64,000 nt of DNA from Atherinomorus stipes (GCA_023101725.1 JALJCO010012680.1:1-64000), one strand, 5' to 3'. Numbered from the stretch's first letter, positions 1 through 9,279 are shown. A program made the numbers and translations. The notes: generated from the letters alone by a model not told the origin.

Positions 1-638
1 CTTCTACCGTTCAGTTGCATTGCTGTAACAATCAGCTCATCTTAAATACCAGCAAGACTAAAGAGATGATTGTTGACTCCAGGAGGAGCAAGAATAAGCA
101 GCATAGTCCTGTCTACATCCTGGAAGAGGAGGTGGAGGTGGTAGAGAACTACAAATACCTTGGAGTTCAGCTGGACAACAGACTCGATTGGAAATGCAAC
201 TGTGACTACATCTACAAGAAAGGTCTGAGCAGACTCTTCTTCTTAAGGAAGCTAAAATCATTTAATGTCTGCAAAAAGATGTTGCAGATCTTCTATAAGT
301 CTGTGGTAGAAAGTGCAATTAGCTTTGCAGCCATCTGCTGGGGCAGCAGCATCAGAACCAGAGACTTGAAGAAACTAAACAAGCTGATCAAGAAAGCTGG
401 TTCTGTGCTGGGGATAACTCTGGAGCCGCTGGAGCTGATCGTTCAAAAAAGAATGCTTCACAAGCTGATGAAGATGATGGAGGATACTTCCCATCCTCTC
501 CACAACACGGTGAAGAATCAACAGAGTGTGTTCAGTGGGAGGCTGCGTCAAGTTCGCTGTGGGACGGAGAGATACAGGAATTCATTCCTGCCAGCAACCA
601 TCACCCTAAAGAACAAGACTAACTGACTTTTTGTTTAT

Positions 639-670
<32 letters not shown>

Positions 671-781
671 GTGAGCTTTTGCAATACTGAATTTCCCTTC
701 GGGGATGAATAAAGTATTTCCTTTCATTTTCATTTCATTTCATTTTCATTTCATTTTCATTTCATTCATTCATTTCATCAC
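1..781 (+). mobile_element. 3' end of a non-LTR retrotransposon (L2/CR1/Rex-like LINE)
   Basis: The element runs in from the left window edge. It consists of an open reverse-transcriptase C-terminus (3-626), a short 3' UTR with a run of about 28 A (641-670), a terminal block reading TTCGGGGATGAATAAAG (about 698-714), and a tail of imperfect TTTCA/TTTTCA units (719-780). This ending, with a 'gggatgaataaag' block followed by a short-repeat tail, is typical of fish L2/CR1/Rex-type LINEs. The tail stops exactly where the giant palindrome begins, so it probably inserted at or beside that boundary. The 5' part and catalytic centre lie outside the window, and the clade cannot be fixed from this piece. 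Confidence 0.75.
3..626 (+). CDS. Reverse transcriptase C-terminal part of LINE (partial, 5' end outside window)
   Basis: About 207 codons are open from the window edge to a TAA at 624-626. Recognisable LINE RT C-terminal motifs in order are LNTSKTKEMIVD (after the palm), YKYLGVQLDNRLDW, GLSRLFFLRKLKSF (thumb-like), FYKSVVESAISFAAICWGSS, NKLIKKAGSVLG, RMLHKLMKMMEDTSHPLH and a terminal ERYRNSFLPATITL. This protein copies the LINE RNA at the nicked target. The catalytic YADD box should lie just upstream of the window. Reading starts before the first in-window ATG (15), so that ATG is not the true start. No stop or frameshift is seen, which suggests a fairly young insertion. A remnant of the same protein lies in each palindrome arm near the centre. 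Confidence 0.8.
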   Translation, partial: STVQLHCCNNQLILNTSKTKEMIVDSRRSKNKQHSPVYILEEEVEVVENYKYLGVQLDNRLDWKCNCDYIYKKGLSRLFFLRKLKSFNVCKKMLQIFYKSVVESAISFAAICWGSSIRTRDLKKLNKLIKKAGSVLGITLEPLELIVQKRMLHKLMKMMEDTSHPLHNTVKNQQSVFSGRLRQVRCGTERYRNSFLPATITLKNKTN

Positions 782-1184
782 CTCCTTAGTGGAAGTAAAT
801 AAAGCAGCTGTAACTGGACATCAGCATGATTTATTCAGCCCTCATCTTAATATTTAGACACACATTTAGCAAAATACTGCATGTATTGTATGTAAAAAAG
901 TTTGAAATCAAACTCAAGATCACTTTATTTTTCCCACTCTGTGTTTCTGATGTATAACTGGGAAAATAAACTTCCTCCACATTTGCTTTTAACATCAAAT
1001 CCTCATCAGCAGTTAAAAAAGTGCCTTAACATGAAAAAATAAACAAGATGATAATGTCTGACTTGATCTATGTCTAACTTTAATCAGATTAAATACAACA
1101 AATAAAAATATTTATAATCATCTCTGTAAACTACCTTTCTAGGGAATGTGCTAAACATTAAAGTTAAGGCCCATATAAGTACGG
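782..1184. other. AT-rich arm segment, no gene (mirror at about 16185-16584)
   Basis: No recognisable coding or element sequence. This outermost arm segment shows about 2% difference between the arms, including two isolated insertions/deletions. Confidence 0.6.
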
Positions 1185-1259
1185 AAGTGGATTAGGGCCA
1201 CTGAAGAAAAAAAGATTCTGAGAAAAAGTCAGAATTCTGACTATTTCAAAATTCTGATA
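1185..1259 (+). repeat. Short copy of an A-rich foldback repeat
   Basis: It contains GGATTAGGGCCACTGAAG followed by 'agaaaaagtcagaattctgac'-type sequence, the same ends and motif as the larger foldback at 45.1-45.96 kb. Its mirror lies at about 16108-16185. Confidence 0.6.
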
Positions 1260-1511
1260 GCTGCCTTCGATACAGTGGACCATCGTATTTTAATCACACT
1301 TCTTAAGCACAGGGTGGGTATCCGTGGTGTCGCCTTGGAATGGAGTCCTACTTGGCTGAGAGGACTTTTTCCGTGAAACAAGGCCAGTACCAGTCCTCCT
1401 TTGCTCCACTGCCATGTGGTGTCCCCCAGGGATCCATTCTTGGCCCACTGTTGTTTTCCCTTTATCTCCTACCTCTAGGATTAGTCCTCATTCAGTATAT
1501 CAGCATCATTT
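1260..1511 (+). pseudogene. LINE reverse-transcriptase palm fragment, frameshifted
   Basis: The translation starts AAFDTVDHRILITLL and later contains [14 protein letters not shown], the conserved RT blocks that lie before the YADD catalytic box in L2-type (Maui-like) LINEs. The fragment ends before YADD, so it is cut at both ends (about 84 residues in the intact mirror copy). Compared with the right-arm copy, 4 nt are missing at about 1340 between 'ggaatgg' and 'gtcctacttgg', breaking the frame. It lies immediately next to a truncated TTAA-type MITE. Confidence 0.8.
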
Positions 1512-1765
1512 AGTGTATTTGTAGGACCTAAGCAGTACTACATCTTACTGTCATGATGTGCGCCGATGCGAGTTCACGACACAATAGAAGCTGCAGTGTT
1601 CAGCGCCTACTCTGCCGATAATGCAAGTGTAGAAGAAGAAATTAGTTGTTTACATTGTGCTCAGAGCGACCGAGCTGCAAACAAACACAAGAGGGGTTGG
1701 CTATTGATTTGTAAGTAAGTAAGTAAGTAAGTAAGTCAGTAAGTCAGTCAGTCAGTAAGTCAGTA

Positions 1766-1797
<32 letters not shown>

Positions 1798-2161
1798 AGT
1801 CAGTCAGTCAGTCAGAAAGAACATGCGATCTCGTCTGTCATGGCTTCTGTAGTGTCGTGAACTTGCATCGGCGCGCATCGCGGAAGTAAGATGTAGTACT
1901 GTTTGGGCTATAAAAATATATTAAATAATGTTGTTTCGAGTAAATTATGGACGCTACCCACTAAGGATACTTGGATTAGCAGTTTGGATTGGACGAGCAG
2001 TATGAAGGAATATTGCCAAGTTTTTGTGGACTTTTATGAACTTTTTTGAGCCATCTCCGATCTTCCGGCTGCATTTGAGATATTAAAAGTGCTCAAAGTC
2101 TTGCTCAGCATGGTGATGAGTAGAAAATGATGGCACATCATTCTGTGGGTGTACTATTCCT
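1512..2161 (-). mobile_element. Truncated TTAA-flanked MITE, family B (left-arm copy)
   Basis: The right end reads ...CATTCTGTGGGTGTACTATTCCT followed by TTAA at 2162-2165, identical in layout to the full copy at 23921-25670 and the copy at 39171-40052. The other terminus is missing where the RT fragment abuts. It contains a tetranucleotide array at 1711-1815 at the element midpoint. No coding capacity. Confidence 0.7.
1711..1815 (+). repeat. (GTAA/GTCA)n tetranucleotide microsatellite
   Basis: About 26 units, GTAA at the left grading into GTCA at the right. The homologous site in the right arm holds a different tetranucleotide (TTTC). Confidence 0.95.
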
Positions 2162-2165
2162 TTAA

Positions 2166-2644
2166 TCACAGAGTCTGATTTTCTTCTTCTTCATGCTTCT
2201 TCGCCACTGATCAGTGGTTGTATTGGGGAGCATCATCCCCTAGTAAGCAGTTGTCGTAACTATGCTGGTTTAACCACGGGGTTTGATGCGCTGCAGTTAC
2301 TGCAGTTTGAACGCAAACCAAAGCAAAGAAAGGTGAGAAACTTTTCAGAAATCCCTTCCCAATCAGACCGAGTCGCTATCCTGGTGTGAAGGCACCCTTA
2401 GTACACAAAAACCTTTCATAAATCAGGGTCAAAATGTCCCAGACATTTCATGTAGAGCACAGGAAACAGAATCAAAATTGTGATAAAAGGCCAAAAAAGG
2501 TCTCGCTTAAAGTGGCAACGTTCCCTGAAATGGACGCTTCGTAGATCAACGAGTAGTATATGATGATGGATCCATAAAAGTTACATACAGTAACGCATCT
2601 CTACAGAGCACTGGAACCTTTAGCTGCAGTTCTGATTTGAGACT
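2166..2644. other. No gene seen (left arm; mirror 14752-15231)
   Basis: Non-coding sequence without recognisable element ends. About 11 differences per 480 bases between the arms by hand. Confidence 0.6.
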
Positions 2645-2648
2645 TTAA

Positions 2649-3118
2649 AGGGACTAGAAGCAAGATTAAGAAATTAAACTTGCAACTGGTGCTTCAGGTA
2701 ACTGCAGCCACGGGCCACGCCGTCACGGAAGCGTGCACAAACTGAAGCCATAATGTTGTTTACTACACTTTTTCTTCGTAGTTACACTTTTTAGTGTCTT
2801 TCAGTTGATCTGGATCATTTGCTGACGGCAGAAGAATCCATAACTATCAGTGTTTGAATTTTCCACGACCGTCTTCTTCCTGTATCAAAACTGTCAGGGA
2901 TGCGGATGCAGCGTCATTTGACGTCACATCCGCAGGGCAGTGCAGGAAATTCAGCCACCGAATGCAGCGTTTTATGCAGCACAAAGCCTGTTCAAAGTAA
3001 CGGAGAGAGAGACGTGGGTGGGCTCGTTCTTTTTAGTATTTAGCGCTTCATCATCCATTAGCATAAAAAAAATGGACAATCATCTTTGTGTGTTTTTTAA
3101 TTCCTGCCTCTAGTCCCT
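2649..3118. mobile_element. TTAA-flanked MITE, complete, 470 bp (left arm)
   Basis: It begins AGGGACTAGAAGCAAGATTA after TTAA (2645-2648) and ends ATTCCTGCCTCTAGTCCCT before TTAA (3119-3122). The terminal inverted repeats are about 20 bp with mismatches. A TTAA target duplication with RR...YY ends fits Kolobok-type MITEs better than piggyBac, whose ends would be CCC...GGG. Confidence 0.65.
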
Positions 3119-3122
3119 TTAA

Positions 3123-3890
3123 CAATCTCAACTTCATCATCTCAAACTTGGTTACAAACTATCTCCCGGGACCAAAAGCAGATAATCAGATGTCTGACTA
3201 GCAGGTGAACACAGGGGAACAGTTACTGTGAGTACAGATCTGTAGCTTCACCAGACCTATGGTTATATTTTCAGTCTGCTCAATAACTGTAATAATCTTG
3301 ATTGTGATACTTCATGAAATGCAAGAGTGAAAATCTGTTTGATGCTTTACTTCCAACATGCTGTAGCAGTGAGTTTCTTTCAGACTCCTTTCAGAAATGG
3401 CATGCCTTCAAAAGACAAGAAATGCTGCAGCATCAGAGAAACATGTGAAGTTCTGGTTGGACCTGTCTAAGGCACTCAAGACAGCGTGGAATGACCCAGT
3501 AGTCAATATTGAGCCTTCACAGTTATGAATCTCCAACACAAACAGAATCAATCGGCCAGCCTTAAGGCTTGCTGGATATTATTGAAGCTCTGTTCTCACT
3601 GGATTGGGATCAATGCCTAAGCTGGAGTTGACCATCGATCCAAATCATGCTCTGGTCTCCTTCCCCGTCCCCTCCTTATACTTCAACACAGTCCAAAGTG
3701 AGAAAGGCCAGCTGAAGGGAAATGGCAGGATGGTGCAGCATCATACTGATCTGCAACAGAACATTTTCCACAGATAAAAATGGACTTTACATAACAATAA
3801 CTGAGTCAATTACAGAGTTATTTCCATGATAATTAGAAGTATGAGACTCCTTTAATAACCTTGATGGTCTCTACGGAGTACTGTCATCAG
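3123..3890. other. No gene seen (left arm; mirror about 13510-14271)
   Basis: Non-coding, no recognisable element termini. Short open frames are broken in the other arm. Confidence 0.55.
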
Positions 3891-3891
3891 A

Positions 3892-4047
3892 AATGAGAAC
3901 TGTGGAGTCAACAAGTCATCTCCATGCCATGTATTTGCTCTGCCCCGCCACTGAGCCAGGCGAGTCCAGTCTGATTAGACTCACCTGGCTGGGCAGAACA
4001 AATATGGCATGGAAGGCTTTGTTGACTCCTCAGTCCTCATCTCTGAC
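3892..4047. repeat. Small foldback (hairpin) repeat, left arm
   Basis: 'gagaactgtggagtcaaca' at the left is answered by 'tgttgactcctcagtcctcat' at the right, with 'atttgctctgccc' / 'gggcagaacaaat' inside, so the unit folds to a stem of about 60 bp. The mirror is at about 13357-13505. Confidence 0.65.
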
Positions 4048-4051
4048 TGTC

Positions 4052-4904
4052 ATGGTGCTAGAAAACTGAACTTAAATTGATCAAAATATCCAGGAGTTAT
4101 GACAGAGAAGGTTCTGCCAGATTCCGTCAGTTCAATCCTATATGTGATATCATCAAACTGTATTGGTACGTTCAGACTTAACGAGTTGTCAGCAGCAAAA
4201 ACGCACCTGATGCCCAAAGTCTGATGCTGGGCCACATAAAATCAGACCAAATCGCTCTTGATGCGCGTCAAGAGCGTCTAGAGTGTGGTGGTGGACCCGG
4301 TTGTTTTCCTTTGCCTATGTCTTCGTATGATGGCGGATGAAACTGAGCAGCTTCTTGGCTTTATTTGCTCCACAAAGCCAGAGAACGACGTTGTCTGGCA
4401 TCTCCTCCTCTTTGACAACACCTGTCATTAATTGCCTCTCCGCGGCAGGTAATCAGCTGATTTCAGGTGGTGCTAAAGGAGGCTTATGTTGGCAGCTAGC
4501 GGCTACTGGCTTTGACGTCAATGCCGGCGGCGTCCAAATCGCGTACTGTGGAGAGCGCGCTATTGTGGTGGATTCTGGTGTGACGAGAGAGCACGCACTC
4601 AAAAAGCAAAGCCACTTTCTGGAGTTTCTGGCACATTTTAACTGAGGTCCTATTTTAACATGAAAAAAGTGGGATTTCCGGGTGATGACACCTTTAAATC
4701 CTATCGGGACAGGTGCAGGGCTCAGTATATCCTCCATTTGTCTCCGTTGAGTGAAAAGATTCCCCATGGCCTCCCTCGGTATTTTCTGTCCTGTCGGAAA
4801 ATGTGTCTCTGAGTCTCACGCTTAGAGTCTCTCTGATTGGTTCAGATTTTCCAACTCTGGCGTTGACATGCCTGGCCCGCGTGTCATGCATCTGGTTCAC
4901 AGAT
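4052..4904. other. Probable old DNA-element body, no gene (mirror about 12487-13352)
   Basis: It carries a MITE-like end, GGTGATGACACCT before TTAA (4694-4697). A 61-codon open frame at 4050-4235 (minus) is identical in the other arm, but it has no recognisable domain and is explained by recent duplication. Confidence 0.4.
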
Positions 4905-5340
4905 CTAAAGCCTCGTTTCCACCCCTGGGTCTGGGTCTGGTTGGATGGGTTTTGGTACGTATATGCTGATGTCATGTTGCGTCCCCACAGCAACCTGTAC
5001 CCTACCCCGGAGGCGGAGTATGAACCAGATAGTGCTGCTACGTGATCGCGTGACATCATCGCAGTGCAACGCCTTTTTAACCAAAGCACCACACCACATG
5101 AGACAGAAACAAAGGGGTCATCCCTGCTTTGTTTTTATGACGGGTCGGGCTGGAAGTGACATATTGTTTGAACCAATACACGGAGTGCTGTGTGTTAAGC
5201 TCCACACCAGAGATGTACCAAAAAAGTAGGATGGGTGGGGTCAAATATAAGGGTACCCATCCCAGTTTTTACCTGTGGGGATGCAAAAATGTGGACTGAC
5301 CCAATCCAACTTGACTCAGACCCACTGGTGGAAATGGGGC
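4905..5340. mobile_element. TTAA-type MITE with 'cgtttccaccc' ends (left arm)
   Basis: The left end AGCCTCGTTTCCACCCCTGG and right end CCACTGGTGGAAATGGGGCT are inverted repeats; 'gggtctg' and 'cagaccc' continue the pairing. The right flank is TTAA (5341-5344) and the left flank is CTAA. The right TTAA also serves as the left TTAA of the next element. Confidence 0.65.
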
Positions 5341-5344
5341 TTAA

Positions 5345-6095
5345 AGGGGGAGTTCCGTATTTTTGACATAGGGCCTCATTTTCAAGTGAGCCAGGGTCCT
5401 ACTTATCACTGCAGACAGTTTCATCCGATTTTATCTCATATTCTTGTTACTGGTGGTCCCCGATGCTAATGCTAGCATAAGTCAATAGGAATCTGCGAGC
5501 CTGTCATTAATAGCAATCGTATCTTCTCCACAGAACACCCAAAGAAATCAGTTATAACACAAGACTATCTGTGGAAATGCGTGTTAACAAAATAATGTTA
5601 CAAACAAAACTTACCTTGTATTGTGTTACACTTTGATCGTAAAGTGTCTCAGCGGCAACACGTTTTATACTTCCGTATTTGGCAGCGGAGTGATATCATC
5701 TGCCGTTAAATGTACGAAGGAATTTGATTCAGTAGCGGCTACCGTAAAAATGAACACTTATAAACCACGTTGCCTATGACTGTTCTTAATTCTGTAAACT
5801 AACAAGCTAGTGAAAATGTGTGAAGACTGTGGCGCTTCTGTTTGTTTTGAACCGCATCGCTCTCCTGTCTTACCACCTCAAAGCAACGTATCATTCCACT
5901 GCTGGTGAGAAACTAAATCCCCAAAATGTAATGTGTAATTTGTGATAAAAGTAAGTTTTATAGTCTTAACTGATTTCCTGGGGTGTTCTGTGGAGTGGAT
6001 ACGACTGTTACTAATGACAGGCGGCAGATTCCTATTGACTTATGCTAGCATTAGCACGATGGACCACGGAGTAAGCGAGAATATGAGATGAACTC
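5345..6095. mobile_element. TTAA-type foldback element, right end truncated (left arm)
   Basis: After TTAA it starts AGGGGGAGTTCCGTATTTTT. Long inverted subterminal blocks ('gatgctaatgctagcataagtcaataggaatctgc' type) occur at about 5462-5500 and again inverted at about 6025-6060. A third copy at 29395-30243 has an intact right end, showing this one lacks its last part after 'aatatgagatgaa'. Non-coding. Confidence 0.65.
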
Positions 6096-6594
6096 CATCT
6101 CAACTAGTTTTTGCTGCCACGGTGTGTCAAAAGCATTCTCTTGGCCTTATCCCAGCCACAGAGGACCATTACCGCGGATAGTAGCTTCTGTGTTTACGGG
6201 AGTTGGGGATGCTGCGTGCCGCCTTTGCTACTGTCTGCCATGCTTCACCTGTACAGTCACGGCACATAGTTCCCCTATCGAATGCCACCTAGTCAGTCCT
6301 TTGATGTGAAATCGGCTTCTCGTTTGTACTCGATCAGAATGTGCGGGTCACGAAACGTAATTGGAAAAAATCTCAAGTTAATTAGTTCACTTTAACCAAG
6401 TGGTGCGAATGGAAACGCCAGATTACAGCAACTATGCTAAGCTAAGCTAAAGTCAGTGCTGCCAGATTCAGAGAACGACCGGGTCGGTTGGAAAACCTCC
6501 TGCCCACTTGTCCAACTCGGGACTGTGGGGTGAGGCTCAATTTCACCCAGGGGTGGCATATGCCCTTAAGGATTAATGTGAAGTTGAAACTAAT
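6096..6594. other. No gene seen (left arm; mirror about 10806-11304)
   Basis: Non-coding; includes the small direct repeat 'aagctaagcta' at about 6437. Nothing else recognised. Confidence 0.5.
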
Positions 6595-6597
6595 AAA

Positions 6598-6712
6598 AAC
6601 AGAGAGCAGCTTTGGGATGCGGTGGAACGGGAGATTCTCATCATGGATGTGCAGCAACTGTCTGATCTGATCATGTCAACGCTGTCAGTCTTTGCCTGAA
6701 TCCATCCATCAG
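6598..6712 (+). pseudogene. Tc1-like transposase C-terminal relic (left arm)
   Basis: One frame reads EQLWDAVEREILIMDVQQL then SDLIMS, resembling the end of fish Tc1-like DDE transposases, where a tryptophan-containing helix is followed by an IMDVQ-type block and a QL-DAIMS stretch. About three residues of the family are missing after MDVQ and a stop follows soon after. No catalytic residues are included. Recognition is from memory of the family, so the assignment is moderate. Confidence 0.5.
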
Positions 6713-6749
6713 CTACGTCTTTAAAACCACTACTTTTAGGTTACTTCCC

Positions 6750-7471
6750 CTTTTATTTGTGTGCTAACCTGATAAAACCGCTGACAGTCGTTGTGAGGAG
6801 GAGAAGGCAGGAATGAGTAGAGGAGATGACGAGAGGAGAGAGGGAGGTGCAGGGAGTGAGATGTGGGGCGTCAGGCTGCAGTGTGACTCTAGACGGTATT
6901 CATGATCCATCTGTCTGCCACCGCCACGGCAACAGCCAGCGGCTGGCAACTGGATGGCAAACTCCATTACCACAGAAACATTTTCTGTCCCTTTCCCTTC
7001 CCTTCCTGCCTCTCTCTGTCTCATTGCTCTCTCTTTCTGTCTATCCACTTCCCATGCTGCTGTTTAGCCCCCCGTCTCCTTTCCCACTCCTTTTTTTTTT
7101 CCTCTGTTCTCTCCCTCTGAGCCTGTCTGCACTTTTTTTTTTTTTTCAGTCCCCTGCCGGTCTTTTTTTGGCAATCTCTCCTTTCTTTCTGTTTCTCTCT
7201 TCTTCCATCAATCCCCGCTCCCCTCCGTGGCTCTCAGGCATCACCAGAAAATGTGCACTAGCTCAGAGAAAAGTACAATCATTGTACAGCTTTCCCATAA
7301 CACCAGCCGCAGACACTTACATTAGCACATTCGCCTAGAGCTAAATATTTTTAAGTACCCAGCTCAGGATTCTATCCATTGGAAATGGGAGCCCCCCACA
7401 ATCGCTCCCACCTCTCCTCCCCCCCCCAAAAAAAGTTTTCTCCTGCGCTTTGTGAAGCGCCAGGGAGGGGG

Positions 7472-7510
<39 letters not shown>

Positions 7511-8130
7511 TAAGTGAGATGAATTCACAAAACAACAAGGTTGGAGAGGTGAAAAGCATTTGAGGGGATGGAGGGTGGGAGGCGGGGGGGTAGATGAAGA
7601 AGGGTGAGGTAGATGAGAGGATGAGATGGAGGAGAAAGGTAGAGGAGTCTGCCACACACACACACACACACACACTCCGAGCCAAGGATGAAAGTGCTGC
7701 TGTAAAAGTTTCCCCTCTCTTCCTAAAAGTTGTTGAAAGACGCTGCCGCACATCCAAAGTGGCTGGCAGACAGCCATCGCAGCCCATTGCTGTCCGTCAC
7801 CCTCTCCTTCTCTCCCTGCATCCCTCTCTTTGCATCTTTACCTCCATCTCCCCCTCTCTCTCCCCCTCTGTGCTTCACGTGATCCTGGCAGTGGAGGGAA
7901 CACTCTCATCTCATTCCCTGGAGATTATGCTCTGCTAGTGTTGGGTGGGGGGGGCGGGGGGGTGGCAAAGGAGGGGTTACTCATGAAAGCTGATTCAAAC
8001 TAAGCCTGCATGGGTTTATGAAAGGTGTAGAAATTGAGAACTTAATAAATGTGAAAAATCCCGTGAACAGTGGTTGCCCAATAGTGCTCTCCCAGTGCCT
8101 TTGTGCTAAATGGAAATCTCAGCGGTCAAC
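6750..8130. other. Non-repetitive, host-like sequence carried in the left arm
   Basis: GC-balanced sequence with long pyrimidine tracts (6985-7220), (GA)n at 7476-7507, (CA)n at 7652-7675 and CT-rich sequence at 7797-7870. There are no element ends and no coding signature. Stretches such as 7240-7400 look non-repetitive and could be regulatory. Mirror at about 9280-10650. Confidence 0.5.
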
Positions 8131-8144
8131 GGGTCTTTAAACAG

Positions 8145-8473
8145 CGAATATGAGAAAAAGACGGAAGATGTAACACCCGAGGACGTCTGCAGGACGTCTG
8201 AAGGGACAGAGAACTCTGCTCCTTGAGGAAGATCCTTCCCTGTCTCTGCACTGAGATTTTTCAAGCCTGTGGTGGAAAGTCCAACCTGCTTGACGGCTGT
8301 TTGCCAAGCAGCACCAGAACCATAAAGAAACAGAGCCAAATAAGAAACTGAACAAACTGGTCAAGTCTGGTTCTGATCTGATTACTAGTGATTGGCCAGA
8401 GAAGAATGCTGCACAAGCTGCTGAACATGACGGATAATTCTTCACAACCTTTAACAAAGTGAGGAAAAACCAG
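8145..8473 (+). pseudogene. Degraded LINE RT C-terminus (left arm)
   Basis: It is a broken version of the same protein region as at 3-626: pieces equivalent to KLNKLVKSGS and RMLHKLLNMTDNSSQPL followed by 'knQSV' can be read in shifted frames. The homology stops at a (GT)n(TA)n array where the equivalent of QSVFSGRL should continue. Confidence 0.65.
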
Positions 8474-8511
<38 letters not shown>

Positions 8512-8520
8512 CTGTATATA
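8474..8520 (+). repeat. (GT)n(AT)n microsatellite at inner end of left arm
   Basis: GTGTGT passes into ATATAT and ends at the TA flank of the spacer MITE. It is mirrored at 8887-8931. Confidence 0.9.
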
Positions 8521-8522
8521 TA

Positions 8523-8640
8523 CAGTCTAAAATTAATCATACCCTCAATTAGAGTATAAAAGGTAGGGTCACAACAGATAATTGATATGAGGAAAAAACT
8601 GGAAATATATTCAAAATGTTATTAATTGAGAAAGGAGATA

Positions 8641-8718
<78 letters not shown>

Positions 8719-8884
8719 ATAATAATAAATAAAAAAAAAAAGCAAAATTTTAATTTAGTAAAATAAAAATTTTGCATTTTTTTTTATTTATTATTAGTTT
8801 CTGTAGTTTTTTTGTTATTTGAATTGCTGTTGTGAAGCCCCAGCCTTTTTCTTTAATTGGAGGGTATGATTAATTTTAGGACTG
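8523..8884. mobile_element. Tc1/mariner-like MITE forming the palindrome spacer
   Basis: The element begins CAGTCTAAAATTAATCAT and ends with the near-complement ATGATTAATTTTAGGACTG, and is flanked by TA on both sides (8521-8522, 8885-8886), as expected for Tc1/mariner transposition. The termini match a family present elsewhere in the window (20817, 21717, 25830, 31305, 33627). The interior is abnormal: the left half is poorly related to the complement of the right half and leads into 77 consecutive G. No transposase is encoded. Confidence 0.75.
8641..8717 (+). repeat. 77-nt homopolymeric G run
   Basis: There are 77 uninterrupted G at the centre of the palindrome. Natural G runs elsewhere in this window are much shorter (16 at 23344, 26 at 56984). 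It could be a real G-quadruplex-forming tract in the spacer loop, or signal loss/gap filling in the assembly, since two-colour Illumina chemistry reads missing signal as G. Confidence 0.95.
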
Positions 8885-8886
8885 TA

Positions 8887-8893
8887 TATACAG

Positions 8894-8931
<38 letters not shown>
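8887..8931 (+). repeat. (AT)n(AC)n microsatellite at inner end of right arm
   Basis: Mirror of 8474-8520, almost the same length. Confidence 0.9.
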
Positions 8932-9262
8932 CTGGTTTTTCCTCACTTTGTTAAAGGTTGTGAAGAATTATCCGTCATGTTCAGCAGCTTGTGCAGCATT
9001 CTTCTCTGGCCAATCACTAGTAATCTCCAGATCAGAACCAGACTTGTCCAGTTTGTTCAGTTTCTTATTTGGCTCCGTTTCTTATGGTTCTGGTGCTGCT
9101 TGGCAAACAGCCGTCAAGCAGGTTGGACTTTCCACCACAGGTTTGAAAATCTCAGTGCAGACAGGGAAGGATCCTCCTCAAGGAGCAGAGTTCTCTGTCC
9201 CTTCAGACGTCCTGCAGACGTCCTCGGTGTTACATCTTCCGTCTATTTCTCATATTCGCTGT
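8932..9262 (-). pseudogene. Degraded LINE RT C-terminus (right arm)
   Basis: Mirror of 8145-8473 with the same break at the dinucleotide array. Several indels differ from the left copy. Confidence 0.65.
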
Positions 9263-9279
9263 TTAAAGACTCGTTTGAC

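Larger units (their letters stand above)
782..8522 (+). repeat. Left arm of a giant imperfect palindrome
   Basis: The sequence from ctccttagtggaag at 782 inward is matched in reverse complement by the sequence ending at 16584, and the match continues to the spacer MITE at 8523. Hand-aligned stretches (841-1253, 2166-2640, 7250-7480) differ by roughly 2-4%, mostly single substitutions and 1-5 nt indels. Microsatellites differ more. The arm contains, from outside in: a short A-rich repeat, an RT fragment, half of a TTAA-type MITE, a complete TTAA MITE, a small hairpin, two more MITEs joined at TTAA, a Tc1-like transposase relic, non-repetitive host-like sequence and a LINE relic. No gene is recognised. 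Confidence 0.95.

Noticed and set aside
1711..1815. Regular repeats that could suggest a CRISPR array
   Set aside because: Four-base units without spacers; a eukaryotic microsatellite.
2649..3118. Assignment of TTAA MITEs to piggyBac
   Set aside because: The ends read AGG...CCT outward from TTAA, whereas piggyBac ends read CCC...GGG. Kolobok-type is a better fit, though unproven.
4050..4235. A 61-codon frame conserved identically in both palindrome arms (partner 13168-13353)
   Set aside because: Identity is explained by recent duplication. The frame has no recognised domain and lies in transposon debris; other frames are equally similar.
6826..7338. A 170-codon plus-strand frame rich in Ser, Leu, Phe and Pro
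   Set aside because: Product of a pyrimidine-rich tract. The mirror copy is disrupted by indels, so there is no protein constraint.
7341..7787. Minus-strand frames of 137-148 codons with Cys-Val and Ser-Leu runs
   Set aside because: Translations of CA and GA microsatellites, not maintained in the other arm.
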